Source: Pythium myriotylum (lineage: Eukaryota > Oomycota > Peronosporomycetes > Pythiales > Pythiaceae). Taken from it: DNA of 64,000 nt. Both the position numbers and the translations under genes were made by a program. Positions within the stretch are counted from its first letter, which is position 1. The number at the start of each line of letters is the position of its first letter. This document shows, in pieces, positions 21,876 to 32,344 of this stretch. The DNA lies in the NCBI GenBank assembly GCA_023091665.1, contig JALJCQ010000012.1, positions 558,001 through 622,000 of the forward strand, in the 5' to 3' direction. The notes under the pieces were generated by a model. It saw only the letters and a program-made list of their open reading frames with translations, was not told the DNA's origin and searched no databases.

Positions 21876-23114
21876 TAGCGACCGCGTCGTTCTGCTGTGG
21901 CACGTGCTTTGCGCACGCACATTTCGAAGCCTTGAGTCGTTGGAGCTGACGACAGCTTCGTTCTTTCTTCACTCCAAGGCAGCGCACGCCCAGCGTACGC
22001 CTTCCGACACCCACATAGCCCACTCCCTCCGGCGCATCCTGCAGCTCCAGGCTTCTCCGCGCGCGGCCTCGGAACTCGAGCTCGGCGATCTTCATGCGCC
22101 ATGGGCGACTCTCCGTGCATGATCGTCGCAAACGACACGCCCGTTTGGAGGATCACCTGCCTTCAGACTTGTTCGAATGCAATCTCACCACCTGAGCTGC
22201 ACTTCTACGCAATAGTCAATAAGGCATTACCCGGCTAAAGGATTCATTAATTGTGAATCGATAGACCTCACGTGTGAGTGAAGGGTGCACAATCGATACA
22301 ATATAGGGCGCTGCTAACTATTGAAACCAAAAGTCCCAGAAACACATCAACATCGCAAACATCGATCATGATTTACAAACTCTCGCGGTCATCGGCACCA
22401 GCGGAATCATTCTCCGTCAGATCCCGGAGTATCGAGCGCCACAGAACGAGCGGTTCAGGCTGCTCTAACATCAAGCACGACGCCTCGCCGACGTGGTCGG
22501 CATCTCTCACTCGCACCACCAAGTGAGGGCTCACAACGCTATGGCCACGACGCTAGTCACCCATGCGACGGACCCAGCCCTCTCGAGCCAAGTCCGTCAC
22601 CCCATCGACAGGCCCTGCCATGCAGACCTGCCCCAGCTCGCCGCTTACAATTGACAGCCCTGGCTCTCAAGTCAGGTTGACCCACGGTGAGCTCAGGAAT
22701 GCATAGAGCTCCAGTTATTAGGGTACATTTACTGCGCTCGATAGAACGACACGTCATGCCGCTTCGGAGTATAGACTGTGTGGCTGTGAGATTTGGGTGA
22801 GCATATCTCTTCGGCAATCAAGATGGCTGACACCGGTGTTCGTTTTCGCTGCCGTACGTTGCGCCACTGATCAAACACAAACTCCAGCCACTCATCAAAT
22901 TCATCGTCGTCCGAGATACCCGCGAGTTCCGTGCAGGCGACTTCAACTTACCATCATCATCATGATTTACAAACTCATGTCTTCTTAGGTGTCACGTCCA
23001 AACTCGCTTCAGCGACCACTCCATCTGACTAGTTCTGCTTTCGACCCACATCCACCCCAACGCAAAATCAAATCAGTATGCCTGGACTTTTCGCGGCGTG
23101 AATTAAGATTCTCA

Positions 23115-23180
23115 GAGCATGGACAAACAAACAAATCGCTGCTTTAAAAAAATTCAGCGACGATTTGTTTGTCCATGCTC
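23115..23180. repeat. Imperfect foldback (hairpin) repeat
   Basis: The left arm gagcatggacaaac(aaac)aaatcg is matched in reverse complement by cgatttgtttgtccatgctc, ending at 23180. One four-base caaa-type indel separates the arms, and an A-rich loop lies between. It could be a transposon end or a small foldback element. Confidence 0.75.
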
Positions 23181-23249
23181 AGAGATTAGTCACGTTTTGT
23201 CCTTAGCCAGAGTTGGTGCAACTGCTGGACAACAGGACAGGGCGAACCT

Positions 23250-23291
23250 GACAAACAAGTTGTCCACAGCCACCTGGACAACTTGTTCGTC
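23250..23291. repeat. Inverted repeat with short loop
   Basis: Arms of 17 bases with one mismatch, including a perfect core acaagttgtcca / tggacaacttgt, flank an 8-base loop. It lies 70 bases after the other hairpin. Both contain variants of a gacaaac word, so they may belong to one degenerate element. Confidence 0.75.
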
Positions 23292-24879
23292 CAGGATCAA
23301 ATTATAAAGGCTTTCGAAGGCTAAACATCACCCATTGATACATTCTTGAGGGTTTTCGAATGTTTGCATCGACACTCATGGTTCATGCAAGTTGGAGTCT
23401 AGTGCGAGTCAGGAGGACTCTGTGGATGCATGGAACCGAGAAGTGCATTGCAGATTGGCTACCGACCTCATTGCCGCAATAGAGAATACCTCGAAGTGTT
23501 ACTGAGAGACAATCAGACTGGTAGCATACCGGACACGCTGGCACCCCACACCTTGAAGACTACATGCAGAGCCGGTTTCCTGTGATCATTCCATCAGAAG
23601 ACTCTTCTCGACGGGAGAAAGACAATTCTCGTAGTCTTTCCTCCGAGTTAGCGTCAAGACAGGCTATTAAATAGTTACAGAACACTTCTCTCAACAATTA
23701 ACGACGACGGTTGCGGAAACAGAACATGCTAACCTTCATTTGATCGAGGTTCATCAATAGGTACATCAGGGTAATGGATGCGATGCTCAAATAGATAGTT
23801 TTGCTCCGGATGTACGGGAAGTCGTTTCTTCCAGACATCAGCCCGAGCAATTTCTACGAAAAGTACACCCACTAGATGTTGTGCCTTCTGCTCACTTGGT
23901 TGGTCCGGACCTGTGGGTACCCACGGGACCTGTCGTTATACGTCTCTTCAAGCCACTTTCCCTAGTCAGCCATTTTCTGCATTCATGGATTACTCCTCCG
24001 TTTGCCATGAGTTCTGTACATTGTTTGAAAGCCAGATCAAGCCCACCAAAGGGAAGACGACATTTACCGGTGGGTATCGATTACCGTGGACTGGACATCG
24101 CTGGTTTTCACCAGGTGGCCCACAGGGCCGTAACATTGCCCGCCATGAGTGTGACTGATGTTAACAGTCAATAAAACATTGCGGATTTCCAATAGATGGA
24201 GGAATCGGGCCAACAAGGACTCTTCGCGAGGCAAATTGAATCAGATGCAAGTCGATTCAGTCATTTTGTGATACCGATAGTCACATCGCTGGGACGGGAA
24301 TGAAACCAGACGTGACAGTTGTCCTTGTCCACGATTTCGTCGCACCCCATTGTCCGCTTGTGGTTCAAGAATGAACGCCTATCCTCACGAAGAGTACCGA
24401 CTCGAGGGAGCTGGTTTATTCGTCCGATCCATTGGATCTATTATATTCGTCTTGATTCGTATCTCAAAGACCAGCCATTCCCTGGATGTTCCTTCTCAAG
24501 AGTGGGAGATGTACTGGATCGAGTGACAGGGCGATTCTACCACCTCGGTGAGATGCGAGAGTGCGACTGTTGTCCATGCGCTCGTCTCATGTTTGTCCTC
24601 GAATGCGGGTGATTTTCCATTGGCAATCGTTGAGAAATGTTTCACCGTGGGATATGTGCTACTGAATACCTCCTTCGGACTTACACATACATACAGACGT
24701 CCTTCAGGGTTTGGTCCTAGAGGACATACGCAGTCTCGAGTGGTGCCAACGAGTGTCAGTCGGAACACCTTATATAGCCGTCCAGTTTGAAGAGAAATTT
24801 ACACCTCCAACGATCAAGAATTAGTATATTTGACACATCCGTATTCGGTACTACGATTTCTCCGCCGGTTGGCGGTTGC

Positions 24880-26566
24880 TTACACACGCGGCGTGAGCTG
24901 CAGTGGCAGACCGTCCTTCATCGACAACGCGAGCGAGATGCCGTACGGTCGATCGTGGAGCTGCTCTCCCTCCTGAATCTTGACGAAGAACTTGGGCAGC
25001 ATAATCGCAATGAACACCTTGGTCTCCAACAGCGCCATATTCTTGCCCGGGCAGAACCGCAGGCCTCCTTGGAACACCGGGTACTCGTACATGGTCGGTC
25101 GCTTCTCCATCTCAAGCCATCGCTCTGGGCGGAACGTATAGGTATCCTCGCCCCACAGGTTGGTCGCGTTGCGTCCAATGGCGTATGAAGACCAGAAGAT
25201 CTCTGTGCCCGCCGGGATGAACGTACCATCCGGGAGGAAATCGTCCTCAGCCGCCTGGCGATTGCTGATTGGTGTCGTCGGGTTCAAGCGAAGCACTTCC
25301 CACACAAACGCATCCAAGTACTCGAGTTTGCTGATGTCCTCGTACGTGAGCTTGTCCACGTTGATCGTGGAGAGTTCCGCAAGCACCTTTTCTTGGAGCT
25401 CGGGGGACTGCGCAAAATAGTAGAACGAGAACAAGATCGTCGCTGAGATCGTGTCACGTCCACCAAAGAGCAAACCCGTCACACAGCCCAGCAAGGTCTT
25501 CTTGTCGAGAGAGTTGTTGCCCTTCGCCTCGAGCTCCCTTGCCTTGCCAATGACCATGGAGAGGATATCCTTGCCCTTGCTCAATTCCTCATCACTCTGA
25601 TCCATACGCTCCGTGAGGATCCCGTCAACGAGAGTGAGCAGTGCAGTGCTCTCGCGTTCGAGACGGTACTCGCCAGGCATGCACCACCAGAAGTATTTCC
25701 AGTACGGCTTGTAGATCAAGCGCGCGGCGATACCCTCGAAGATCTCGTCCATGATGACCATGAACTGCAACCCGAGCTCTTCGTCGTAGTCTTCGAGGGA
25801 GAGTCCAAGGCCGATGTCGAAGATCGTTTGCAGCGTGAACATGTTGGCAACGGCGTGCATGTTGACCTTGCCACCTTGAGCGTTGATCGCCTCGATCGTG
25901 CGCAGCGCGTGTTTGTGGAATACATCACGTGTGAACTCGCGAAAGTGGTTGGTCGTGAACACGCGAGCGACGAGCTTGCGCTGAAGACGGAACCGCGCGC
26001 CGCCATCTTCGGTGTGGGCGTGCTGGAGTCCCAACAACGTTGGCGTGAAGATCTTTCCCAGCGACGACGTGAGGTACGTCGGCTTAACATAGTTGTCGAC
26101 GTTGTGGTTGAGCACATGCTCCAAATCCTCTGGACTCGAGATCTGGTCACCGACGAAACGTTTAGTCCAGAGTGTCGCAAGATTCAGAAAAGCATAGGCA
26201 GCTTACGTAGACGATATTGTTGGTGAAGAGCCCCCACGGCTCGTACAGCCGACCGCCGTACTTCTTCAGCAAATCCGTCTGTCAAAAACAAATCGCATGA
26301 GCTCAATAGATCGGGAACCTCCCAGCGTGTGCATCGTATCGTACCTGGAAGTCGTAAAGGCGGTGGAGATTCTTGTGCAGCTCCGGTCCCAAGCCGAGAA
26401 TGAAGTGGCCCTTGGGTCCCGGGATGCCCTTGAGCTGGCGACCAATGCGAATCTTGCGTCGAACGGATTTACCGACTTTGTAGGCCACAGTCGTGAGCGC
26501 GACGGCGAGCGTCGCCGCCAGCACATGGCTCAGGCGAGCCTCTCGGATGCGAGCGAGCGCGAGCAT
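24880..26566 (-). CDS. Cytochrome P450, copy 2 (three exons)
   Basis: Exons at 26566-26345, 26278-26207 and 26142-24880 (222, 72 and 1263 nt) give 518 aa. The intron positions match the other two P450 genes exactly. An N-terminal hydrophobic anchor is present. The I-helix reads GGRDTIS, the ExxR motif EVLRLNP and the heme loop FQGGLRFCPGKNMALLETK. It is clearly diverged from copies 1 and 3 (e.g. NNIVY for DNVVW at the end of exon 2; ISSPEDLEHV for ISSSEDIEHV at the start of exon 3). It is thus an older paralogue that has not been homogenised with them. Likely an ER-bound monooxygenase of the same general type; substrate unknown. Confidence 0.92.
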
Positions 26567-27410
26567 ACTTTGGTGGGGAGACGGTCGTGTGGCGGATCCC
26601 AGCAAGTTTGAAAATGACAACGGCCGTTGAAGGTCCTCATGCCGAGTCTTTGGGAGACACGATACGACCAGTACGTCCAGCCCGTTGCCTGCCAGTGTTC
26701 CTGGATTAGTCACGAGACTGCGTGACTCATTCGCGGCAACGAGCGGAAAATCAAATGGCTCGTCCCATGTACAGACTATCGGTGTGACTCTCTGTGCATA
26801 ACCAGTGCAAACGTTTCTAGTCGGGCTCCAACTGGAATTAGTTTGTAGAGGTTGTGTTGACTTGACTGTCATCCATATATACATTATGCAAGGTTTTAGA
26901 AGGAGAGTCAGCCACACGCCATGGGAAATTACTTTGGAGACAGGGAGCTCCAGAACGGGAGTTGCTCACGAGGCCCGTCGCCCAAGCGCATCCGTCTCCA
27001 CGCAGTGTTCGTTCCCAGACGAGCACTTTGGTTTGTCGGATTCGCTTTGAAAACACCAATCGACCGAGATTACACAATCGGAACACACGGGACCTGACGC
27101 GCGTCTGACGTGGTCTCAGCCACCCTTCCGTTTCCCGCAATCCGCCCATCAGGGAAAGACACGCTTCACAATCCTCACGCAAAGTAAGCTGCACGACCAA
27201 CCTGATGATGCAAGAGCCAGAGCACAAGCTTCACAATCGAGGCTCGACGTGTACAGATCGTCCAGTCGTGACATCGTGTACTGTACAGACTGTGAGTGAT
27301 TGGGGATTCACGCCGAGTTTAACAACCTAGGGTACTGTACTTCGAAATACTGTACATGCGTGTACTGTACAAAAGTTCACCCACTGTCTTCCGGTGCGTG
27401 AGAGGATTCG

Positions 27411-27455
27411 GCAGCTATGTGGTACGTAGGGAATCCCTACGTACCACATAGCTGC
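27411..27455. repeat. Perfect 45-base palindrome
   Basis: Two 22-base arms, starting gcagctatgtggtacgtagg, are exact reverse complements around a single central base. In duplex DNA this could extrude as a cruciform. Confidence 0.92.
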
Positions 27456-27459
27456 GCAT

Positions 27460-27528
27460 GGCTCGGGAGTTTGCTGATTTCGATTGATCCCTACTAGGGA
27501 TCGATCGAAATCAGCAAACTCCCGAGCC
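27460..27528. repeat. Near-perfect 69-base palindrome
   Basis: Two 34-base arms, starting ggctcgggagtttgctgatt, pair around one central base at 27494 with a single mismatch (27485/27503). It begins four bases after the previous palindrome. Two such palindromes in tandem are unlikely to arise by chance. Confidence 0.92.
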
Positions 27529-27847
27529 GTTTACATGGACTGGTACTGTAGGGCGAATGCACTGCACTGTGGCGAGCGGGGCGCATGTACAGTACTGCCT
27601 GCAGAACAGTACGCATTGACCGTATGCAAACTGTGTGTTTGGACCTGTCGACTGATTGGCGCCCCTGTGTGGTCCCTCCACACGAACTCCACGATGTTCA
27701 AAATCAACGGCTTCCAGTCAGCCTTTCTACTCGGCAAGAGCCACCCATTCTGGAATGATGAGTCCAAGTCCCTTCGCCTGGCAACCAACTCTTGGGATTT
27801 GAGTGGACCCCTCTATTCGACACAACTGTGTTGTACATATCCACTCT

Positions 27848-30000
27848 TTACGACAGCACAGTCACGTTGAGGTGGGAGAGGTCCATCCAGGTGAGCGTCT
27901 CCGGGTATACGAGCCTTGCGCGCTGCCGGACCGTGTTACCCTCGACCTGGAAAGCGTAGATGTTGCGCAGCCGCATGTGGAGCACCTTTTGCAGCGCGAT
28001 GAACGGCAGGTCTTCGACCGCGACAAGGAACTTGGCGTTGGCGATCACGAAGCCGTTGCTGTAGATGCCGTCTGCACTCGCGTACTTCATGCCTTTGATG
28101 AAGAGGCAGCTCTCGTAGTCGGCTACGACGCCGAACCGCGTCTGCAGCTCGGCGCCCGTGGCGATCTCGAAGAGCGTGAGGTTCCGTTTGTAAAGCACCA
28201 TCGTCGCCTCGTCTCCCTCAGATACGGCCGTGGCCGTGGTGTTCTTGGAGTCTTGTTTGTAGATCTTGTCGTGATAAAAATGGCGATGGATCTTGCGAAT
28301 GACCACGTAGAGCACGACGGCGAAGAGCGAAAAGAAGATTGGCAACAGGCACGAGAAAATGAACTTGATCTCGCGCTTCGGCAGCTTGTGCGTTGTCCAA
28401 AGACGCAGCGGTGACGAGAGTGCTACGACCTGACTCACTCCCAGGATCGCCTTGTTATGGTAGGCAACGGCAAACGCTGTGATGGTCTCGAGAACCTTTG
28501 GGAAGGCCCGGACAATGCTCAGGCGTGCAGCAAACGCGATCTCAAAGACGACGATGGCAAAGAATGGATCGAAGCGCTCGCGGAAGACGTAGCCTAGGAC
28601 GCTTGCAAGACCCAAGAAAAGAGTGAGTAGGTCAGCACGCATAATGGCTGGCTGGATGAAAATCTCTTGCGTCACGGCCAATGTGTGCGCGTCGTGGAGA
28701 CAGAACTCTGTGAGTGACCAGAAGCCGTTGATTACCAATGACACGAGGATCATGGCCCCGCGCACCATGAGCGTGGACGAGACCGAGACGAACGCGTCCC
28801 CGATCCAGATGCGGCCCTTCTGGAAGTTTCGCACGACGAGCAAGATCAGCACAGCGAGATTGAAGAGACTGTCAAGCGCGAAGAAGACGTGCAGGAAGTG
28901 GACCCAGCCCCACGAGTCCTTGAGCATCGGCTCGCCCTTCCAGTTCCACTTGGTTAGCGCCGTTGTCGGGTCCTGGTCCACGCTCCAGTACTGGTTCTTG
29001 ATGTTGGTCTGCTCACTGTCGCTCGAGATGTAAAAGCCCGTGCGGCTTGAGGTGATCACTCGCTTGGGTGCTGTAAGCGTGTTGGGAGGCAGCGCCGTCA
29101 TGACCCACCAGCCTTGATCATTGAGCTCAGGGAATGTGAACACAAAAGATCTCGCAGGCTCAAACGGGTACCCAAGAGCCCCCGTAAAGAGCGTCTTGAA
29201 GAGCGCGGGCTCGCTCATGTCCTTGATAAACTGGTGGTTGGCGAGCCCAAAGGGCCCGAACTCGTTCATCTCGAGCACTTTGTAGTCCTGCATGTTGAAA
29301 CGCGTGGCCGAGACGATCATGTCATTGTGGTCGGCGCGGCGTCGCAGCAGGAAGAACATGCGCACGTTTGTATCGGCACCCCGCACGAGTGGCGTGAACG
29401 AGCAGTCGACAATGGGTAACACCAGTTCGTATGTGATGAGCTCCGAGATGTTGTAGGTGCAGTCGCGCTGGAGCCCCATGATCGCGAGCCGTAGGAACGC
29501 ATTGCTGTAGAGTCGCTTGTTGAATTTCTCCGTGGAACACCCCACGAGCGAGACCTGGTCTTTCGCTTCGAGGTATACCGTGTAGTTACGTGGCGTAGTG
29601 TCGTTCTTGAGTACTTGCATGACCATGGGCGAGTCCCGTACTCGGCCCGTACCCATCCACTTGAGAATGTAATTGGTGTCGTAGGCCTCGAAGGCCATGG
29701 TGAATTTCGCGCGCCGCGAAGTACCTTCAGCGACGCCACCGAGCTATCAATTGACGTCACGAGATACCAAACGGCTGTCACGACGATTAGCAGGCGTCGC
29801 ACCAAGTGGATAAGTTGGGTTGCCGTTACGCGTTTGCCCTTGCCAGGCTGTCGTGTGCCATTCTGGCCGCCGCAAAAGAGAGCTTTAAGCGCCTCGCCCA
29901 GTGCCGCGTCGCGTTTGTCGTCCACCGGGCCCGTGGACTGCACGTGGTGGTGAGCCGGCGCGATGTGTGGTGGCGTTGGTGTGGCCGGGCCTTCGCCCAT
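27848..30000 (-). pseudogene. Membrane protein family copy 6, N-terminal frameshift
   Basis: ATG 30000 opens a frame with a long His/Pro-rich N-terminus and the first hydrophobic segment (LIVVTAVWYLVTS), ending in RGARNSP. The remaining roughly 615 residues continue in another frame from about 29698. Copy 2 has CCC before the ATG codon at this point while this copy has CC, so a single missing C explains the break; with it the gene would have 718 codons, as in copy 7. Alternatively translation could begin at the internal ATG 29698, giving a 616-aa protein without the first segment. Motifs are kept (VGCST, YNIS, PIVDCSF, QTNIKN, GRIWIGDAFVSVSST, YASADGIYSNGFVIA). Confidence 0.75.
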
Positions 30001-30190
30001 TCCTTTGATCCTGCCAGCTTTCTCGTTCCGTTGCTTCTCTGAGATGTACAAGGAGGGGAAAGAGCGTGCCTGGTGTGCTAAGTATACTAATAGGAGCTGT
30101 TGGTGGAGTCAACAGACCGAAAGTGAGAAAAAGTGGCGAATTTGAGAACAGAGGAGGTCTATATTTACATTTTGAAAGCCCACACAGCCT

Positions 30191-32344
30191 TCACGATAGC
30201 ACGCTGATGTTCAGGCGGAGTAAGTCGTGCCAAGCGATCGTCTGCGGATATACGAGTCGCGCGGTCTGCTGTACTGTGCTCCCTTCGACCTCGTAGACGT
30301 AGACGTTTTTAAAACGTAGGCGCAGGATTTTCATCGCGAACAGGACGACCAGATCACTCGTTGCGATGAGGAATTTGCCGTTAGCAATCACGTAGCCGTT
30401 GCAGTAGATACCGTCAGCGCTCGCATACTTCATACCCTTGATGAAAATGCAGTTCTCGTAGTCAGACACGACGCCGACTCGCCGTTGCAGGGCTGCGCCA
30501 GTTGCAACCTCGAACAGCGTAAGGTTACGTTTCAGGCCCCGGAGATCGTCGAGCTTGTCGGAAAAGTCTGTGACCTTGACGATGTGGAGCTTTTCTGGAT
30601 AATAGTGGCGGTATATCTTCCGCAGCACGACATACAGCACGACGAAGCTGAGCAAGCTGAACGTCGGCAGCAGTGAGTCCAGGATGAAGCCGACGCTTTT
30701 GCTCTGGAGTTCATGCGCGGTCCAAAGTCTCATGGGCGTTGTCTTTGCGACGATCGAGCTCATCTCGAGCGTACCGCGTTTCAAGTCGTTAAGCGCGTAC
30801 TCGGATACGGCAGATTTGACCGCCGGGTACGCGCGCCCGATAGCTGTGCGGCAGCCAAAGCCGATTTCAAAGAGCACGACCGCAAGTGCGGGGTCCACAC
30901 GCTCGCTAAAGATGTAGCCAACGATGCTCGCGAGGCTCAGGAAGAGCGTCAGTAAATCAGCACGAATGATCGCCGGTTCGCTGTAAAACTCCTGGGTCTG
31001 CGAGATTTCATTGGCGCTGTCGATGCAAAACTCTATGAGCGTCCAGCCGTCGTTAATGACCCATGTGAGGATCACGACGGCGCCACGAAGAAGCAACGTG
31101 TTGGACACCGAGACGAACGCGTCGCCGACCCAAATCTTGCCCAGTACCAAGTTGCGGTAGGCGACGAGAAAGAGCACGGCGATACTCACGAGTGCATCAA
31201 GCGCGAAAAGAAAATGAACGCAATGCACCCACCCCCACGAGTCGCGAAGTACAGGCCCGCCACGCCAGCGCCAACGCGAAAGCACGAGCATTGGCGTCGT
31301 GTCGGGTACTGAGTTGGCATTCTTGATGTTGGATTGCTCGTTCTCAACATTGATGTAGACGCCCGTGCGGCTTGAAGTCACGACCTCTTTCGGCGTCTCC
31401 AGTATCACGATCGCCGGGATGCTGAGTAGACGCCACTCGTGGTCCGCCGTGAGCCCGATCAGAGAATACACCTGGAACTTGAGTGTCGTGTACGGGTAGC
31501 TCTGCGCGACGATGTAGGAGGTTGCCACAGGTTGAGTCGTCGCCATGTCGGTGATCATCTGGAGCGTCGCAATGCCTGCGGGGCCCTTTTGGTTTTGCTT
31601 TGGAATGGAGTAGTCTTGTATCGCCATGGAGAACGTGAGCAACGATACGGTATCCGTGTTGGTCTTTTCGCGCACAAGATAATGGACTCGTACGATCGTC
31701 TGCATGCCGAGCAAGAGTCCGTCAAAATAACAGTCCACGACCGGCGCGATGAGCTCCAGCGGGGCTAAGAACGTGAGGTTGTACGTCGCCTGCGCGATCA
31801 GCGCCGTCGCGAGACCACGTAGGAAGGTGTTACCGTAGATACCAGGATTGAAATTTGCCACAGCCGCACAGCCAGAGAGCGACATGTCCGTAGCCCTGTT
31901 CAGATAGATCGTACCGTTTATGGGTTTAGTTGAGTCTTGGAGAGCGACTTTGATAAGCGGGCTCTGGCGGATCGTCGAGGCACCAGCCCAAATTGGTATG
32001 AGTGGTGACGAATATGTGCCCATTTCCATCGCAGGGCTTGGAAGCATATGCAGCAAGCGAACCGTTGCGATGCCGGCCTCAATCGACGTCGCGATGTAGA
32101 CAAGCGCAGCAGCAAAGATTGCGAGGCGGCGCAGCAGCGTGACGACCTGCCACACGGTGACTTTTTTCGCTTTACCAGCGTGGCGCTTCTCATACTTCGC
32201 GCCTTTGAACCGCCAGGGACACAAGAACCGCCCGATAGCGTCGAGACCGATGTGGTTGGAGTGGTCATCTTGGGAGTGTGTGTGGTCGTTTGGCTTGCTT
32301 GGCAGCCCGTTGTGCGTGCCAAAGTGGCGTTCGGCACCGTTCAT
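30191..32344 (-). CDS. Multi-pass membrane protein, seven-copy family, copy 7
   Basis: Intact 717-aa ORF, the longest member. The first ATG is at 32344; the open frame extends 14 codons further upstream, to a TTG. The polar N-terminus is about 75 aa and His/Asp-rich (HTHSQDDHSNH). The first hydrophobic segment (LAIFAAALVYIATSIEAG), marker cysteines (SGCAA, PVVDCYF), sequon YNLT, QSNIKN, GKIWVGDAFVSVSNT and YASADGIYCNGYVIA are all present. The tail continues to NISVLS, like the LNVTVLS ends of copies 2 and 6. It stands head-to-tail with copy 6, with only 190 bases between them. Function unknown. Confidence 0.85.
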   Translation of the reverse strand: MNGAERHFGTHNGLPSKPNDHTHSQDDHSNHIGLDAIGRFLCPWRFKGAKYEKRHAGKAKKVTVWQVVTLLRRLAIFAAALVYIATSIEAGIATVRLLHMLPSPAMEMGTYSSPLIPIWAGASTIRQSPLIKVALQDSTKPINGTIYLNRATDMSLSGCAAVANFNPGIYGNTFLRGLATALIAQATYNLTFLAPLELIAPVVDCYFDGLLLGMQTIVRVHYLVREKTNTDTVSLLTFSMAIQDYSIPKQNQKGPAGIATLQMITDMATTQPVATSYIVAQSYPYTTLKFQVYSLIGLTADHEWRLLSIPAIVILETPKEVVTSSRTGVYINVENEQSNIKNANSVPDTTPMLVLSRWRWRGGPVLRDSWGWVHCVHFLFALDALVSIAVLFLVAYRNLVLGKIWVGDAFVSVSNTLLLRGAVVILTWVINDGWTLIEFCIDSANEISQTQEFYSEPAIIRADLLTLFLSLASIVGYIFSERVDPALAVVLFEIGFGCRTAIGRAYPAVKSAVSEYALNDLKRGTLEMSSIVAKTTPMRLWTAHELQSKSVGFILDSLLPTFSLLSFVVLYVVLRKIYRHYYPEKLHIVKVTDFSDKLDDLRGLKRNLTLFEVATGAALQRRVGVVSDYENCIFIKGMKYASADGIYCNGYVIANGKFLIATSDLVVLFAMKILRLRFKNVYVYEVEGSTVQQTARLVYPQTIAWHDLLRLNISVLS

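Larger units (their letters stand above)
19979..24879. other. 4.9 kb gene-poor stretch
   Basis: No coding sequence, RNA gene or recognisable transposon protein could be supported. Open frames are short (under 135 codons) and overlap on both strands. The stretch holds foldback repeats at 23115-23180 and 23250-23291, a 22-base direct repeat at 21771-21792 and 21854-21875, a (tttgac)-type run near 21363, and a 17-base motif (catgatttacaaactc with a leading t) at 22366-22382 and again at 22960-22976. It may contain decayed mobile elements. Confidence 0.5.
27348..27594. repeat. Inverted TACTGTAC-type repeats framing palindromes
   Basis: tactgtacatgcg at 27348-27360 recurs as its exact reverse complement at 27582-27594. 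Further GTACTGTAC words occur on the left (near 27278, 27332 and 27362) and GTACAGTA or CAGTAC words on the right (27588, 27606). The arrangement looks like the terminal inverted repeats of a small element of about 250 bases centred on the two palindromes. There is no coding capacity. Confidence 0.6.
26567..27847. other. Intergenic with palindromes and TACTGTAC motifs
   Basis: About 1.3 kb without a supportable gene. It contains two large adjacent palindromes (27411-27455, 27460-27528) flanked by repeated TACTGTAC words in opposite orientations. Confidence 0.6.

Noticed and set aside
23881..24180. Open frames of 81-97 codons in the gene desert
   Set aside because: Two overlapping frames, no family resemblance, no start context, and composition like the surrounding non-coding DNA.
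27411..27528. Palindromes considered as CRISPR repeats or a transcription terminator
   Set aside because: Only two unlike palindromes with no spacer pattern, in a eukaryotic setting.
7795..30000. Programmed ribosomal frameshifting as explanation for copies 4, 5 and 6
   Set aside because: The shifts are at three different places and in different directions, without a common slippery site, and intact paralogues need no shift.
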